A stretch of DNA of 64,000 bases, taken from JBBDIX01 sp050486225. Lineage in GTDB: Bacteria > Actinomycetota > Nitriliruptoria > Nitriliruptorales > Nitriliruptoraceae. Position numbers and translations under genes: made by a program. The stretch is from assembly GCA_050486225.1 (NCBI GenBank), contig JBJHCV010000001.1:310001-374000 (forward strand). Direction: 5' to 3'. This document shows positions 32,906 through 41,556 of this stretch, in pieces; position 1 is the stretch's first letter; every line of letters begins with the position of its first letter. A model generated the notes under the pieces. The model was not told where the DNA came from, ran no database searches, and saw only the letters and a list, made by a program, of their open reading frames with translations.

Positions 32906-34165
32906 GTGGACCATTCCCGGCGACGACCTCGTCGAGGCGGGGCACTGCGGGCCCTGCAGGTGTCGCGATCTCCGTTCGCCGCGGCCGCACCGTCGGTCCT
33001 CGTCGCGGTCGGCTACGCACTCACCGTGCTCGTGTGGCTCGCCGCGGGAGACCAGCTCCCCGGCGGCCGGTGGCTCGCCGTCCACCTGTTCACCCTCGGC
33101 GTGCTCACCAACCTCGTGCTCACCTTCAGCGAACACTTCTCTCGCACGCTCACGCACACGCCCGGCGAACGACCGGCATGGTGGCCACTGGTCACCAACG
33201 CCGGGATCCTGCTCGTGCTCGTGTCGCTGCCGTCCAGTCACCGCGTGGGGGTGACGATCGGTTCCACGGTCGTGGCCGTCTCGGTGGTCGCCGCCCTCCG
33301 ACGGATCCGTTCGATGCGCCGCGGTGCGCTGGGAGCCCGGTTCTCCTGGATCGTGCGCGCGTACGAGCACGCCCATGCGATGTTCCTGCTCGGGGTGGCC
33401 CTCGGCGCCCTGCTCGGCATCGGGGGGATGTCGGGCGCCTGGTACGGCGCGGGACGACTCGCCCACCTGCACGCGAACGTGCTCGGGTGGGGGGTCCTCA
33501 CCCTGCTCGCGACGCTCGTGTTCTTCGGTCCGTCGATGGCCCGCACCCGCATCGAGCCCGGTGCCGATCGTCGGGCGCGGCCCGCACTGGCCGTCGGGGC
33601 AGGGGCACTGCTCGTCGCCGTGGCGGCGCTCGTGGCCATGGGGGCCGGCGGTGCGACGGGGACTCCCGCGCGACTGGTCGCGGCCGCCGGGCTCGCCGTG
33701 TTCGGTGGAGCCGCCACGATCGTGTGTCTGCCCGTCGTGCGCGCCGTGCGCCAGCGACCGGGGGCGGCCGCACCGCTGGTGGTCGCCGCCTCGACGTGGC
33801 TCGTCGTCCTGCTGTGGGCGGACGCGCTCGTGATCGCGACCGCGTCGTGGCACCTGCTCGACGCGCTGGGGGTCGCCGTGCTCGGCGGCGTGCTCGCCCA
33901 GGCGATCCTCGCGACCCTGCTGTACCTGTCCCCGATGCTGCGCGCCGGATCGGCCCGCCAGCGCGCGGTCGTGCAGGCGCGCGTCGACACCCTGGCGCAC
34001 CCGCGCGCCGTGGTGTTCAACCTCGGGATCGCACTCGTGGTCGCGAGCACCACCGTGGCACCGGACCCGGCCGTGCTCGCCGTGGGCTGGGGGCTCGTGG
34101 GCATCGTGGTGATCGGCGCCGCGGTGACCGTCGCCCTGCCTGCCCACGCTCCCGAGGAGACGTAG
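32906..34165 (+). CDS. Polytopic membrane protein, cbb3 oxidase subunit I / NnrS-like
   Basis: A 419-residue protein from the GTG at 32906 (GAGG 6 bp upstream), 2 bp after the Rrf2 stop. About eleven to twelve hydrophobic segments span the protein. Recurrent His residues occur at helix ends (LAVHLFTLGVLTNLVLTFSE HFS; AYEHAHAMFLLGVALGAL; RLAHLHANVLGWGVLTLLAT). The HLHANVLGW stretch resembles helices of cytochrome cbb3 subunit I and NnrS-like proteins, which bind haem and/or copper. Function unproven; a role in NO handling or copper/haem electron transfer is inferred from these His and the Rrf2 partner. It is not a complete oxidase: no CuB subunit pattern or partner subunits are visible. Confidence 0.6.
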   Translation: MDHSRRRPRRGGALRALQVSRSPFAAAAPSVLVAVGYALTVLVWLAAGDQLPGGRWLAVHLFTLGVLTNLVLTFSEHFSRTLTHTPGERPAWWPLVTNAGILLVLVSLPSSHRVGVTIGSTVVAVSVVAALRRIRSMRRGALGARFSWIVRAYEHAHAMFLLGVALGALLGIGGMSGAWYGAGRLAHLHANVLGWGVLTLLATLVFFGPSMARTRIEPGADRRARPALAVGAGALLVAVAALVAMGAGGATGTPARLVAAAGLAVFGGAATIVCLPVVRAVRQRPGAAAPLVVAASTWLVVLLWADALVIATASWHLLDALGVAVLGGVLAQAILATLLYLSPMLRAGSARQRAVVQARVDTLAHPRAVVFNLGIALVVASTTVAPDPAVLAVGWGLVGIVVIGAAVTVALPAHAPEET

Positions 34166-34207
34166 GGTGCGCGCTGCCCTCCCCTGCCGGAAACGGAGAT
34201 CACCCTG

Positions 34208-34993
34208 ATGACCGAGACCTCGATCCGCGGGCCGCTGCACACCGAACGCCTCGGCCCGACGGGTGCCCCCCCGATGGTGTTCGTGCACCCCAACCCGATG
34301 GACTCCGCCGCGTGGATGTTCCAGATGGCCCACCTGTCGACCTGGTTCCGATGCCTCGCGGTCGACCTGCCCGGCTACGGGCGCTCCCCGTCGGCCGACG
34401 ACCAGCTCACGATGACCGACATCGCACGCGCCTGCTGGGACGCTGTCGACGACGAGGTGACCGGCCCCGCCGTGCTCGTCGGCTGCTCGGTGGGCTCGGT
34501 GGTCGTCCAGCACATGTACCACCAGCGTCCCGACGACACCGCGGCGGTGGTGGTGACGGGTGCCGGGTGGGCGCCCGAGAAGCCCTACCTGCAGCGGCAC
34601 GTCGATGCCTACCAGCGCGACGGGGTCGACTACCGTCGCCCCTACACGTTCGCCGACTTCGCCGAGTCGTTCCGCGACGAACCGCTGGCTGCCTGGTACG
34701 CGGACCTGTTCGAGGAACGCAACCACCTCGCCGACGTGGACACGATCGTCGCGATGATGCGTGCCAACATGGTCCCCGACCCCGAGTGGCTGAGTCCCGG
34801 ACTGCAGTGCCCGGCGCTGATCATCACCGGCAGCGAGGACGCCGCCCACCAACGCGCCTTCGCGCTGCACGACCGGTTCCCCGACTCGGAGATGGTGGTC
34901 CTCGAGGGTGCCGGGCACGCCTGCAACATCGAACGCCCGTGGGACTTCGATCGGCACCTGATCGAGTTCCTCCGACGCCGCGGACTCCTGTGA
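34208..34993 (+). CDS. Alpha/beta-hydrolase fold protein
   Basis: 261 residues. The oxyanion strand is MVFVHPNPMDSAAWMFQM and the cap entry is CLAVDLPGYGRSPSADDQ. The nucleophile Ser is in the elbow LVGCSVGSVV, the acid is probably Asp in IITGSEDAAHQ, and the His is in GAGHACNIERPWDF. The triad is complete. The substrate is unknown; related proteins include epoxide/ester hydrolases and non-haem haloperoxidases. It follows the membrane protein at 42 bp distance and may be in the same transcript. Confidence 0.88.
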   Translation: MTETSIRGPLHTERLGPTGAPPMVFVHPNPMDSAAWMFQMAHLSTWFRCLAVDLPGYGRSPSADDQLTMTDIARACWDAVDDEVTGPAVLVGCSVGSVVVQHMYHQRPDDTAAVVVTGAGWAPEKPYLQRHVDAYQRDGVDYRRPYTFADFAESFRDEPLAAWYADLFEERNHLADVDTIVAMMRANMVPDPEWLSPGLQCPALIITGSEDAAHQRAFALHDRFPDSEMVVLEGAGHACNIERPWDFDRHLIEFLRRRGLL

Positions 34994-35036
34994 GCCCGAC
35001 GGCCACACCCGACCTCACGACCACGGGGACCCGCCC

Positions 35037-36377
35037 ATGACCGACAGCGACCTCGAACAGTTCCACCACCAGGTGCTGCACCGCAATCCCGGAGAGGTCG
35101 AGTTCCACCAGGCCGTGGGCGAGGTGCTCGAGACCCTTCGCCCGGTACTGACGCGCCATCCCGAGTTCGTCGAGGAACGCATCCTCGAGCGGCTGTGCGA
35201 ACCAGAACGGCAGATCATCTTCCGGGTGGTGTGGCACGACGACCAGGGTCGCCCGCACGTCAACCGGGGCTTCCGCGTCGAGTTCAACAGTGCACTCGGC
35301 CCGTACAAGGGCGGGCTGCGGTTCCACTCGTCGGTCGGACTCAGCATCGTCAAGTTCCTGGGTTTCGAACAGGTCTTCAAGAACAGCCTGACGGGCATGC
35401 CACTCGGTGGCGGCAAGGGCGGTGCCGACTTCAGCCCGCGCGGACGATCCGACGCCGAGGTGATGCGGTTCTGCCAGGCGTTCATGACCGAACTGCACCG
35501 GCACCTCGGTGAGTACACCGACGTGCCGGCCGGGGACATCGGGGTGGGCACCCGGGAGATCGGCTACCTGTTCGGCCAGTACAAGCGGATCACGAACCGC
35601 TACGAGTCGGGGGTGCTCACCGGCAAGGGCATCGAGTGGGGTGGGGCCCGGGTACGCACCGAGGCCACCGGCTACGGGACCGTGTTCTTCGCCAACGAGA
35701 TGCTGCGCGCCCGCGGCACGTCGCTCGACGGGTGCACCGTGGTGGTGTCCGGGTCCGGCAACGTCGCCACGCACGCGATCGACAAGGCCCAGCAGCTGGG
35801 TGCCACCGTCGTCGCGTGCTCGGACTCCAACGGGGTGGTCCACGACCCCGCGGGAATCGACGTGGAACTGCTCCGTCAGGTCAAGGAGGTCGAGCGCGGG
35901 CGTGTGAGCGACTACGCCGAACGACGCCAGAGCGCCGAACACCGGGAAGACGGCAGCATCTGGGAGATCCCCTGCGACGTCGCGCTCCCGTGCGCCACGC
36001 AGAACGAACTCGACGAGGACGACGCCGGGCGCCTCGTCCGTGGCGGCTGCACGCTCGTCGCCGAGGGCGCCAACATGCCCGCCACGCCGGGAGCGGTCCG
36101 CACCCTCACCGAGGCGGGCGTCGCGTTCGGCCCCGGCAAGGCCGCCAACGCCGGAGGGGTCGCCACCTCCGCGCTCGAGATGCAGCAGAACGCCAGCCGG
36201 GACCGTTGGACCTTCGACCGCACCGAACAGCGGCTCGAGGAGATCATGGCGGGCATCCACGAACTGTGTCACGAGACGGCGGACGAGTACGGGGTCCCCG
36301 GCGACTACGTGACCGGCGCCAACATCGCCGGCTTCCTGCGCGTGGCCAGGGCCATGACCGACCTCGGCCTCATCTGA
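35037..36377 (+). CDS. gdhA: NADP-type glutamate dehydrogenase
   Basis: 446 residues, the length of hexameric bacterial GDH. Substrate and catalytic motifs are intact: VNRGFRVEFNSALGPYKGGL, RFHSSVGLSIVKFLGFEQVF, the catalytic Lys in MPLGGGKGGADF, and TEATGYGTVFFANEMLR leading into the Rossmann domain VVVSGSGNVATHAIDKAQQL. It interconverts 2-oxoglutarate plus ammonium and glutamate in the cytoplasm. It is immediately followed by the cobalamin riboswitch region but is not functionally tied to it. Confidence 0.96.
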   Translation: MTDSDLEQFHHQVLHRNPGEVEFHQAVGEVLETLRPVLTRHPEFVEERILERLCEPERQIIFRVVWHDDQGRPHVNRGFRVEFNSALGPYKGGLRFHSSVGLSIVKFLGFEQVFKNSLTGMPLGGGKGGADFSPRGRSDAEVMRFCQAFMTELHRHLGEYTDVPAGDIGVGTREIGYLFGQYKRITNRYESGVLTGKGIEWGGARVRTEATGYGTVFFANEMLRARGTSLDGCTVVVSGSGNVATHAIDKAQQLGATVVACSDSNGVVHDPAGIDVELLRQVKEVERGRVSDYAERRQSAEHREDGSIWEIPCDVALPCATQNELDEDDAGRLVRGGCTLVAEGANMPATPGAVRTLTEAGVAFGPGKAANAGGVATSALEMQQNASRDRWTFDRTEQRLEEIMAGIHELCHETADEYGVPGDYVTGANIAGFLRVARAMTDLGLI

Positions 36378-36399
36378 GTCGCGCGTGCTCGGCACGGTG

Positions 36400-36427
36400 T
36401 TGACCCGCCGGGCCCATGGGCTAGTGT
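36400..36427 (+). promoter_or_regulatory. Promoter of the B12 uptake operon
   Basis: TTGACC (36400-36405) and TAGTGT (36422-36427) are 16 bp apart and lie 37 bp before the riboswitch core, so transcription would begin near 36434. The order promoter-riboswitch-btu genes supports the call. Confidence 0.5.
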
Positions 36428-36463
36428 CCGCCACAGTCGTCCGCGGGCGGATCCGCGGCGACC

Positions 36464-36576
36464 GCCACGTGTGTCAGCGAAGTCCGGTGTGATCCCGGCG
36501 CTGTCCCGCAACTGTGAAGCCCGTCCGATGGGTCCGCGACCCCGGACGGGACGAGCCAGGACGCCTGCCCCGTGGC
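36464..36576 (+). ncRNA. Cobalamin riboswitch
   Basis: The aptamer core is clear: AAGTCCGGTGTGATCCCGGC and GCTGTCCCGCAACTGTGA (36480-36517), a variable stem CCCGTCC/GGACGGG, and the B12-box AGCCAGGACGCCTGCC (36554-36569). The closing stem is GCCACG (36464-36469) with CGTGGC (36571-36576). It precedes btuF-btuC-btuD-cobO, the expected regulon, and should repress these genes when adenosylcobalamin is plentiful. The expression platform is probably the hairpin at 36680-36697. Confidence 0.95.
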
Positions 36577-36679
36577 CACGAATCCGTGACCCTCGGAGGA
36601 AGGGCCGTTCGTGTGGCAGCGTGTCACGTCAGTCCCCGCGACCCACGCGTGGTTCCGTGCTGCCTCTCGACGTCTCTGA

Positions 36680-36697
36680 CTCCTCCAACCGGAGGAG
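36680..36697 (+). promoter_or_regulatory. Hairpin masking the btuF ribosome binding site
   Basis: CTCCTCC-AACC-GGAGGAG is a perfect 7-bp stem whose 3' arm is the Shine-Dalgarno sequence of btuF (GTG at 36706). GGAGGA at 36595-36600, just after the riboswitch core, could pair with TCCTCC instead and free the ribosome site. This fits translational control by the cobalamin riboswitch; the alternative pairing is inference. Confidence 0.7.
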
Positions 36698-36705
36698 CTG
36701 GACCT

Positions 36706-37689
36706 GTGAATGCACCCCGTCGCCTCACCCTGAGGCGCAACCCCCTGACCCTGCTCGCGGTGCTCGTCGCGCTGCTGCTGAGTGCCTGCGCGAGCACCCC
36801 GGACGATCAGGCGACGGCACCGCCGTCGGACGCGACCGCCGAGTCCACGGACCCGGATGCGGGTGAGGCGTCGTCCGACGACGGGTTCCCCGTGGTCGTC
36901 GACGGCATCGAGATCGTCGAACGTCCGCAGCGCATCGTGTCGCTCGCTCCCGCCGTCACCGAACTGCTCTTCGCCGTCGGTGCAGGTGGCCAGGTGATCG
37001 CCGTCGATGAGTACTCGAACTTTCCGGAGGACGCGCCAGTCACCGAACTGTCGGGCTTCCAGCCCAACGTGGAGGCGATCGCGGCGTACGACCCGGACCT
37101 GGTCGTCGTGGCCGACAGCCCCGGCGACGTGCTCGAGAGCCTCGCCGCCATCGGCATCCCCGCCCTGTCGCTACGCACCGCCATCGACCTCGACGACGTG
37201 TACGAACAGCTCGGGCGACTCGGCGTGGCGACCGGCAACGTCGAGACCGCCGACGAGGCGATCGCCGACATGCGGGCGGAGGTCGACGCGATCCTCGCGA
37301 CCATCGACACCCCGGACGAACCGCTGACGTACTACCACGAACTCTCGAGCGACTTCTGGTCGGTGAGCGGCGAGACGTTCATCGGCGCCGTGTACACGAC
37401 GCTGGGCATGACCAGCATCGCCGACGCGGTCGAGGACGGTGGGGCCTACCCGCAGCTGTCTCCCGAGTTCATCATCGAGGCCGATCCCGACGTCATCCTG
37501 CTCGCCTCGGGCAGTTACGGCGCCACCCCCGAAGAGGTCGCCGACCGTCCCGGCTGGTCGACGATCACCGCCGTGCGCAACGGCGCAGTCATCGAGGTCG
37601 ACGAGGACGTCGCGAGTCGCTGGGGACCACGCATCGTGCAGCTGATGCGCGACGTGGCCGAGGCGCTCGCCGAACTCGGCGTGCGGTGA
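36706..37689 (+). CDS. btuF: ABC transporter substrate-binding lipoprotein, cobalamin type
   Basis: A 327-residue protein from the GTG at 36706, 8 bp after GGAGGAG. The signal peptide ends in the lipobox LLLSACAST. The mature protein has the BtuF/FhuD-type two-lobed fold: PQRIVSLAPAVTELLFAVGA, then QVIAVDEYSNFPEDAP, the central helix region, and DPDVILLASGSYGATPEEVA. Position directly behind a cobalamin riboswitch, with permease, ATPase and CobO following, makes B12 (or a corrinoid) the likely ligand. It is anchored on the outer face of the membrane. Confidence 0.9.
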   Translation: MNAPRRLTLRRNPLTLLAVLVALLLSACASTPDDQATAPPSDATAESTDPDAGEASSDDGFPVVVDGIEIVERPQRIVSLAPAVTELLFAVGAGGQVIAVDEYSNFPEDAPVTELSGFQPNVEAIAAYDPDLVVVADSPGDVLESLAAIGIPALSLRTAIDLDDVYEQLGRLGVATGNVETADEAIADMRAEVDAILATIDTPDEPLTYYHELSSDFWSVSGETFIGAVYTTLGMTSIADAVEDGGAYPQLSPEFIIEADPDVILLASGSYGATPEEVADRPGWSTITAVRNGAVIEVDEDVASRWGPRIVQLMRDVAEALAELGVR

Positions 37690-37693
37690 ACCG

Positions 37694-38749
37694 GTGACCG
37701 CGACCCTGCCCCGCCCACCCGCCGACGCGTCCGACCTGCGACCCGTCGGCATCAGCGGACGCGGGTGGTTGCTGGCGGGCGCGTTGCTGGTGCTGGCGGC
37801 GGGTACCGGGTTGCTGCTCGGTCCCGCCGCCCTGCCCGCGCGTGGCGTGCTCGCCGCCGTGGCGAACCTGGTGCCCAGCGTGTCACTCGACACCGGCCTG
37901 TCCGACCGTCAGGTCGCGATCCTGTGGCAGCTTCGGGCTCCTCGGGTCGTGCTCGGTGCCCTGGTCGGGGGCATGCTGGCGCTCGCCGGCGCCGGCTACC
38001 AGGGGGTGTTCCGCAATCCCCTGGCCGACCCCTACCTGCTGGGTGTCGCCGCCGGGGCGGGGCTGGGTGCCACGCTCGCCATCGTGCGGGACCTCGGACC
38101 CATCAGCCTGCCGCTGGCCGCGTTCGCCGGCGCGGTCATCGGCGTCACCGCCACCTACTGGCTCGGCAACCGCGTCGGCGGCCGCACCCCGGCCTCGCTC
38201 ATCCTGGCGGGCGTCGCCGTGGCGGCGTTCCTGACCGCCGCCCAGACCTACCTGCAGCAGCGGAGCACGGACACGCTGCAGGAGGTGTACGGGTGGCTGC
38301 TCGGGAGACTGCTCACCGCCGGGTGGTCCGACGTCGCCATGGTCCTGCCGTACATCGCCGTGTCGTGCACCGTGCTGCTGCTGCACCGACGACTGCTCGA
38401 CGTGCTCGCGGTCGGCAACGACGAGGCCTCCACCCTGGGGGTCCCGGCACACCGCGTCCGGCTGGCGGTGGTCGGAGCGGCGACGCTCGGGACCGCTGCC
38501 GCGGTGTCGGTGTCCGGACTCATCGGGTTCGTGGGGATCATCGTCCCGCACACGGTTCGGCTGCTCGCCGGGTCGTCGTACCGGGTCGTGCTGCCGCTGT
38601 CGCTGGTGCTCGGGGCCGCAGGGCTCGTCCTCGCGGACGTCGTGGCTCGCACGGTCATCGCCCCGGGCGAACTGCCGATCGGGGTCGTGACCGCGTTCGT
38701 CGGCGCCCCCTTCTTCCTCATGGTCCTGCGGCACTCGAGGCCCCGATGA
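37694..38749 (+). CDS. btuC: ABC transporter permease, BtuC/FecCD family
   Basis: 351 residues from the GTG at 37694, 4 bp after btuF. Eight to ten transmembrane helices; family motifs are LRAPRVVLGALVGGMLALAG, YQGVFRNPLADPYLLGVAAG, LGVPAHRVRLAVVGAATLGT and SGLIGFVGIIVPHTVRLLAG (the EAA-like coupling region). It forms the channel dimer for vitamin B12 import. The stop overlaps the ATPase start (ATGA). Confidence 0.93.
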   Translation: MTATLPRPPADASDLRPVGISGRGWLLAGALLVLAAGTGLLLGPAALPARGVLAAVANLVPSVSLDTGLSDRQVAILWQLRAPRVVLGALVGGMLALAGAGYQGVFRNPLADPYLLGVAAGAGLGATLAIVRDLGPISLPLAAFAGAVIGVTATYWLGNRVGGRTPASLILAGVAVAAFLTAAQTYLQQRSTDTLQEVYGWLLGRLLTAGWSDVAMVLPYIAVSCTVLLLHRRLLDVLAVGNDEASTLGVPAHRVRLAVVGAATLGTAAAVSVSGLIGFVGIIVPHTVRLLAGSSYRVVLPLSLVLGAAGLVLADVVARTVIAPGELPIGVVTAFVGAPFFLMVLRHSRPR

Positions 38750-39642
38750 CCCACGTGGACGCCGCCGACGTGTCGGTCACCCTGCTCGACCGCCGGGTCG
38801 TGTCCGGGGTGTCCTTCGAGGTGCCCACCGGTTGGTGGGTGTCGCTCATCGGGCCCAACGGTGCCGGCAAGACGACCCTGCTGCGTGCGATCGCCGCGAG
38901 TGTCGCGTTCGACGGTCGGGTCACGTTCGACGGCCAGCGCATCGAGGGCGCCGGGGAGCGTCGGCGCGCCCGCGCGGTCGCCGTCGTGCCCCAGCACCCC
39001 GAGCGACCGCCGGGGATGCGCGTCGTCGACTACGTGCTGCTCGGCCGGAGCCCGTACGTCCCGTACTTCGGGGTGGAGAACGGCGACGACCTGCACATCG
39101 TCGACGCCCAGCTCGACCGCCTCGAACTGCGCGCGCTCGCCAACCGCCACGTGACCACGCTGTCGGGGGGCGAGTTCCAGCGGGCGGTGCTCGCCCGAGC
39201 GCTGGCCCAGCAGGCGCCGGTTCTGCTGCTCGACGAGCCGACCAGTTCCCTCGACCTCGGACACGCGCAGCAGGTCCTCGAACTCGTGGACGAACTGCGC
39301 CGCGAACGCGAGCTGACGGTGGTCAGCGCCCTGCACGACCTCAACCTGGCCAGCCAGTACTCCGACGAACTCGTCCTGCTCGTCGACGGTGGTGTCGTCG
39401 CCAGGGGGACGGCACGCGAGGTGCTGACCGCGGAGAGCCTCGCCGAGCACTACGGCGCGTCCGTCACGGTGATCGAGGATCCCGTCGCCGGCCCGATCGT
39501 CGTCCCGCGGCGCGCCGTCGAGTTCGAGGGTCCGACTCCCGTCGGCGTGCTGCACCGGGACAGCGCGGCCTCGGCGGCGAACCATCACCGCACGCTGCAC
39601 ACCGAGCCCCGCCTCCGACCCGGACGTCGGGCAACCTCGTGA
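38746..39642 (+). CDS. btuD: ABC transporter ATP-binding protein, cobalamin type
   Basis: 298 residues from the ATG at 38746. Walker A LIGPNGAGKTTLLRAI, Q-loop VVPQHPERPPGM, signature TTLSGGEFQRAVLARALA, Walker B VLLLDEPTSSLDLGHA and switch His in VSALHDLNLA are all intact. The last 40 residues form a His/Arg-rich tail beyond the usual length, of unknown role. It powers the BtuFC importer. Confidence 0.93.
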   Translation: MTHVDAADVSVTLLDRRVVSGVSFEVPTGWWVSLIGPNGAGKTTLLRAIAASVAFDGRVTFDGQRIEGAGERRRARAVAVVPQHPERPPGMRVVDYVLLGRSPYVPYFGVENGDDLHIVDAQLDRLELRALANRHVTTLSGGEFQRAVLARALAQQAPVLLLDEPTSSLDLGHAQQVLELVDELRRERELTVVSALHDLNLASQYSDELVLLVDGGVVARGTAREVLTAESLAEHYGASVTVIEDPVAGPIVVPRRAVEFEGPTPVGVLHRDSAASAANHHRTLHTEPRLRPGRRATS

Positions 39643-39657
39643 CCGTCAGGCAATGCC

Positions 39658-40275
39658 ATGAGTGACCCCACCAGCGACGCGGCCGACGGCGCGGGACGAC
39701 CGCACCCCCCGCGTGACGAGCCACCGCGCGATCCACCGGTCATGCCCGAACGCTCGCGGGCCGCGTCCCTCGTGCTGGTGAACACCGGAGACGGCAAGGG
39801 CAAGTCGACCGCGGCCTTCGGCACGGCGATCCGGGCGCTCGCGCGAGGCTGGCGCGTCGCCGTCGTGCAGTTCGTCAAGTCCGGGGACTGGCGCACCGGC
39901 GAGGAGCAGGTGCTGCGGCAGCTCGGAGCCGAGTGGTGGGCGCTCGGCGACGGCTTCTCGTGGGACTCCGAGGACCTCGACGAGTCACGCGCGCGGGCCG
40001 TCGCGGCCTGGGAGCACACGACCCACCTGCTGCGCAACGGCGCCCACGACGTGGTGCTGCTCGACGAGATCACCTACCCGATGAACTGGGGCTGGATCGA
40101 CACCGCCGAGGTGGTCGACGCCATCGAGCACCGTGCACCGACGACGACGGTGATCTGCACGGGCCGCGACGCGCCCGAGGCACTGATCGCGATCGCCGAC
40201 ACGGTGACCGACATGCGTGAGGTCAAGCACGCCTTCCAGAAGGGCATCCTCGCCCGACGCGGCATCGACTACTGA
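39658..40275 (+). CDS. cobO: Cob(I)alamin / cob(I)yrinic acid a,c-diamide adenosyltransferase
   Basis: 205 residues. After a Pro/Asp-rich N-terminal extension of about 35 residues come the P-loop VNTGDGKGKSTAAFGTAIRA, VAVVQFVKSGDWRTGEEQ, VVLLDEITYPMNWGW, VICTGRDAPEALIAIADTVT and MREVKHAFQKGILARRGIDY, the standard CobO/BtuR pattern. It transfers the 5'-deoxyadenosyl group of ATP to cobalt. As last gene of the riboswitch operon it converts imported corrinoids into coenzyme B12, fitting a salvage strategy. Confidence 0.95.
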   Translation: MSDPTSDAADGAGRPHPPRDEPPRDPPVMPERSRAASLVLVNTGDGKGKSTAAFGTAIRALARGWRVAVVQFVKSGDWRTGEEQVLRQLGAEWWALGDGFSWDSEDLDESRARAVAAWEHTTHLLRNGAHDVVLLDEITYPMNWGWIDTAEVVDAIEHRAPTTTVICTGRDAPEALIAIADTVTDMREVKHAFQKGILARRGIDY

Positions 40276-40292
40276 CGCCCGCGTTTCCCGGC

Positions 40293-40310
40293 GCACCGGC
40301 GCTACGGTGC
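40293..40310 (+). terminator. Possible hairpin at the end of the B12 operon
   Basis: GCACCG-GCGCTA-CGGTGC is a 6-bp stem 17 bp after the cobO stop. It also contains TACGGT (40303-40308), which could instead be a -10 element for the next gene. Weak evidence either way. Confidence 0.3.
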
Positions 40311-40341
40311 CCGACGACCGCGATCCGGAGGCACTGTTCCC

Positions 40342-40980
40342 GTGGAGTTCACCAACGAGTTCGTCGTGCCGACCGACATCGACACGACCTTCGACGCGCT
40401 GACCGACCTGGAACGCGTTGCCCCGTGCCTCCCCGGCGCGACCCTCGACGAGGTCGACGGCGACACGCACCACGGGCAGGTGACGGTGAAGGTCGGTCCC
40501 ATGCAGATGGTGTACCGCGGGACCGCACGTCTGGTGGAGGCGGATCGGACGGCACACCGGGGGCGCATCGAAGCGGCGGGCAGCGAGACCCGTGGCTCGG
40601 GCACGGCCCGGGCCGACGTCACCGCCACGCTGTCGACGGTCGACGAGGGCACCCGTGTCGTGGTCGTCACCGACCTGCAGGTGACGGGCAGACCGGCGCA
40701 GTTCGGACGTGGAGTCCTCGCGGAGGTGGGCGCGAGGATCATCGACACGTTCGCCGAACGCCTGCGCGAGATGCTCGAGGCGGACGCCACCCCCGGTGTC
40801 GCGGCCCACGCCTCCGCGGTCGAGTCTCCCGAGGCCGACGCGCCGGAGACGGAGCGTGGCGATGGCGGCGCGCTCGACCTCGTGTCGGCGGCGCGTGGCG
40901 CCGTGGTCCGACGACTGCTTCCGCTCGTGGTCACCGCGGTGGTGGTGGTCGGCGTGTTCTGGTGGCTGTCGAACCGCTGA
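40342..40980 (+). CDS. CoxG-like SRPBCC protein with C-terminal membrane anchor
   Basis: 212 residues from the GTG at 40342. The SRPBCC/CoxG fold fills about 1-150: EFTNEFVVPTDIDTTFDALT, VAPCLPGATLDEVDGDTHHG, VKVGPMQMVYRGTARL, VTGRPAQFGRGVLAEVGARI. An acidic linker leads to one transmembrane helix at the end (LLPLVVTAVVVVGVFWWLSN). CoxG proteins help dock CO dehydrogenase to the membrane and bind quinone-like lipids; this copy is about 20 kb from coxL and is a paralogue of the coxG at 60139. Its partner enzyme is unknown. Confidence 0.8.
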   Translation: MEFTNEFVVPTDIDTTFDALTDLERVAPCLPGATLDEVDGDTHHGQVTVKVGPMQMVYRGTARLVEADRTAHRGRIEAAGSETRGSGTARADVTATLSTVDEGTRVVVVTDLQVTGRPAQFGRGVLAEVGARIIDTFAERLREMLEADATPGVAAHASAVESPEADAPETERGDGGALDLVSAARGAVVRRLLPLVVTAVVVVGVFWWLSNR

Positions 40981-40999
40981 TCCCCCGGGTGTGGCTCGG

Positions 41000-41485
41000 T
41001 CAGGGCTCGACGGCTCGAACCCGCGGTCGACGACCGTCGAGCTGGTCGACGATCGCGCCGCACACCCGAGCGAGGTCCTGCACGTCGCGGGCGTCGAGCC
41101 CGTCGAAGACGAACCGTCGCACGGTGTCGACGTGGCCCGGGGCCGCCTCCACGACCGTCGCGAGCCCCTCCGGGGTGAGCACTGCGAACGTCGCCCGAGC
41201 ATCCTCGGCACAACGCTCACGCACCACCCACCCCCGCTTCTCCAGGCGCGTGACGACGTGGGAGAGGCGTGACAGCGACGAGTTGGCCCTCTCCGCGAGG
41301 TGACTGAGGCGCAGGCGGTGGTCCGGTGCCTCGCTGAGCAGCGCGACGACCCAGTACTCGAAGTGGCTCATGCCGGCATCGCGCTGCAGCTGCTGGTCGA
41401 GTTCCGAGGGCAGCTTGAGCACCACGGCGGCCAGGCGGCGCCACGCCGCCTGCTCGTCGTCGTCGAGCCATCGTGGTTCGTCCAT
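41000..41485 (-). CDS. MarR-family transcriptional regulator
   Basis: 161 residues from the ATG at 41485. The winged helix is LRLSHLAERANSSLSRLSHV, then VVTRLEKRGWVVRERCAEDA and ATFAVLTPEGLATVVEAAPG. Divergent from the DODA dioxygenase gene, with two TTGA-N4-TCAA palindromes in the 100-bp gap (41506-41517 and 41543-41556), so it very likely represses the dioxygenase and itself. Inducers of such pairs are usually phenolic or quinone compounds; that is family inference. Confidence 0.9.
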   Translation of the reverse strand: MDEPRWLDDDEQAAWRRLAAVVLKLPSELDQQLQRDAGMSHFEYWVVALLSEAPDHRLRLSHLAERANSSLSRLSHVVTRLEKRGWVVRERCAEDARATFAVLTPEGLATVVEAAPGHVDTVRRFVFDGLDARDVQDLARVCGAIVDQLDGRRPRVRAVEP

Positions 41486-41505
41486 GCACCGAGGATGCCA
41501 CATGC

Positions 41506-41556
41506 TTGACAGTTCAACAAGTACCCCGTATCGTCTGGTAGAGTTGATGCTTCAAC
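41506..41556 (+). promoter_or_regulatory. Dioxygenase promoter with two MarR-type operators
   Basis: TTGACA (41506-41511), 17-bp spacer and TATCGT (41529-41534) form a near-consensus promoter. The palindromes TTGA-N4-TCAA (41506-41517) and GTTGA-N4-TCAAC (41543-41556) cover the -35 and the expected start point, with centres 38 bp apart. The divergent MarR gene is the obvious regulator. Confidence 0.7.
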
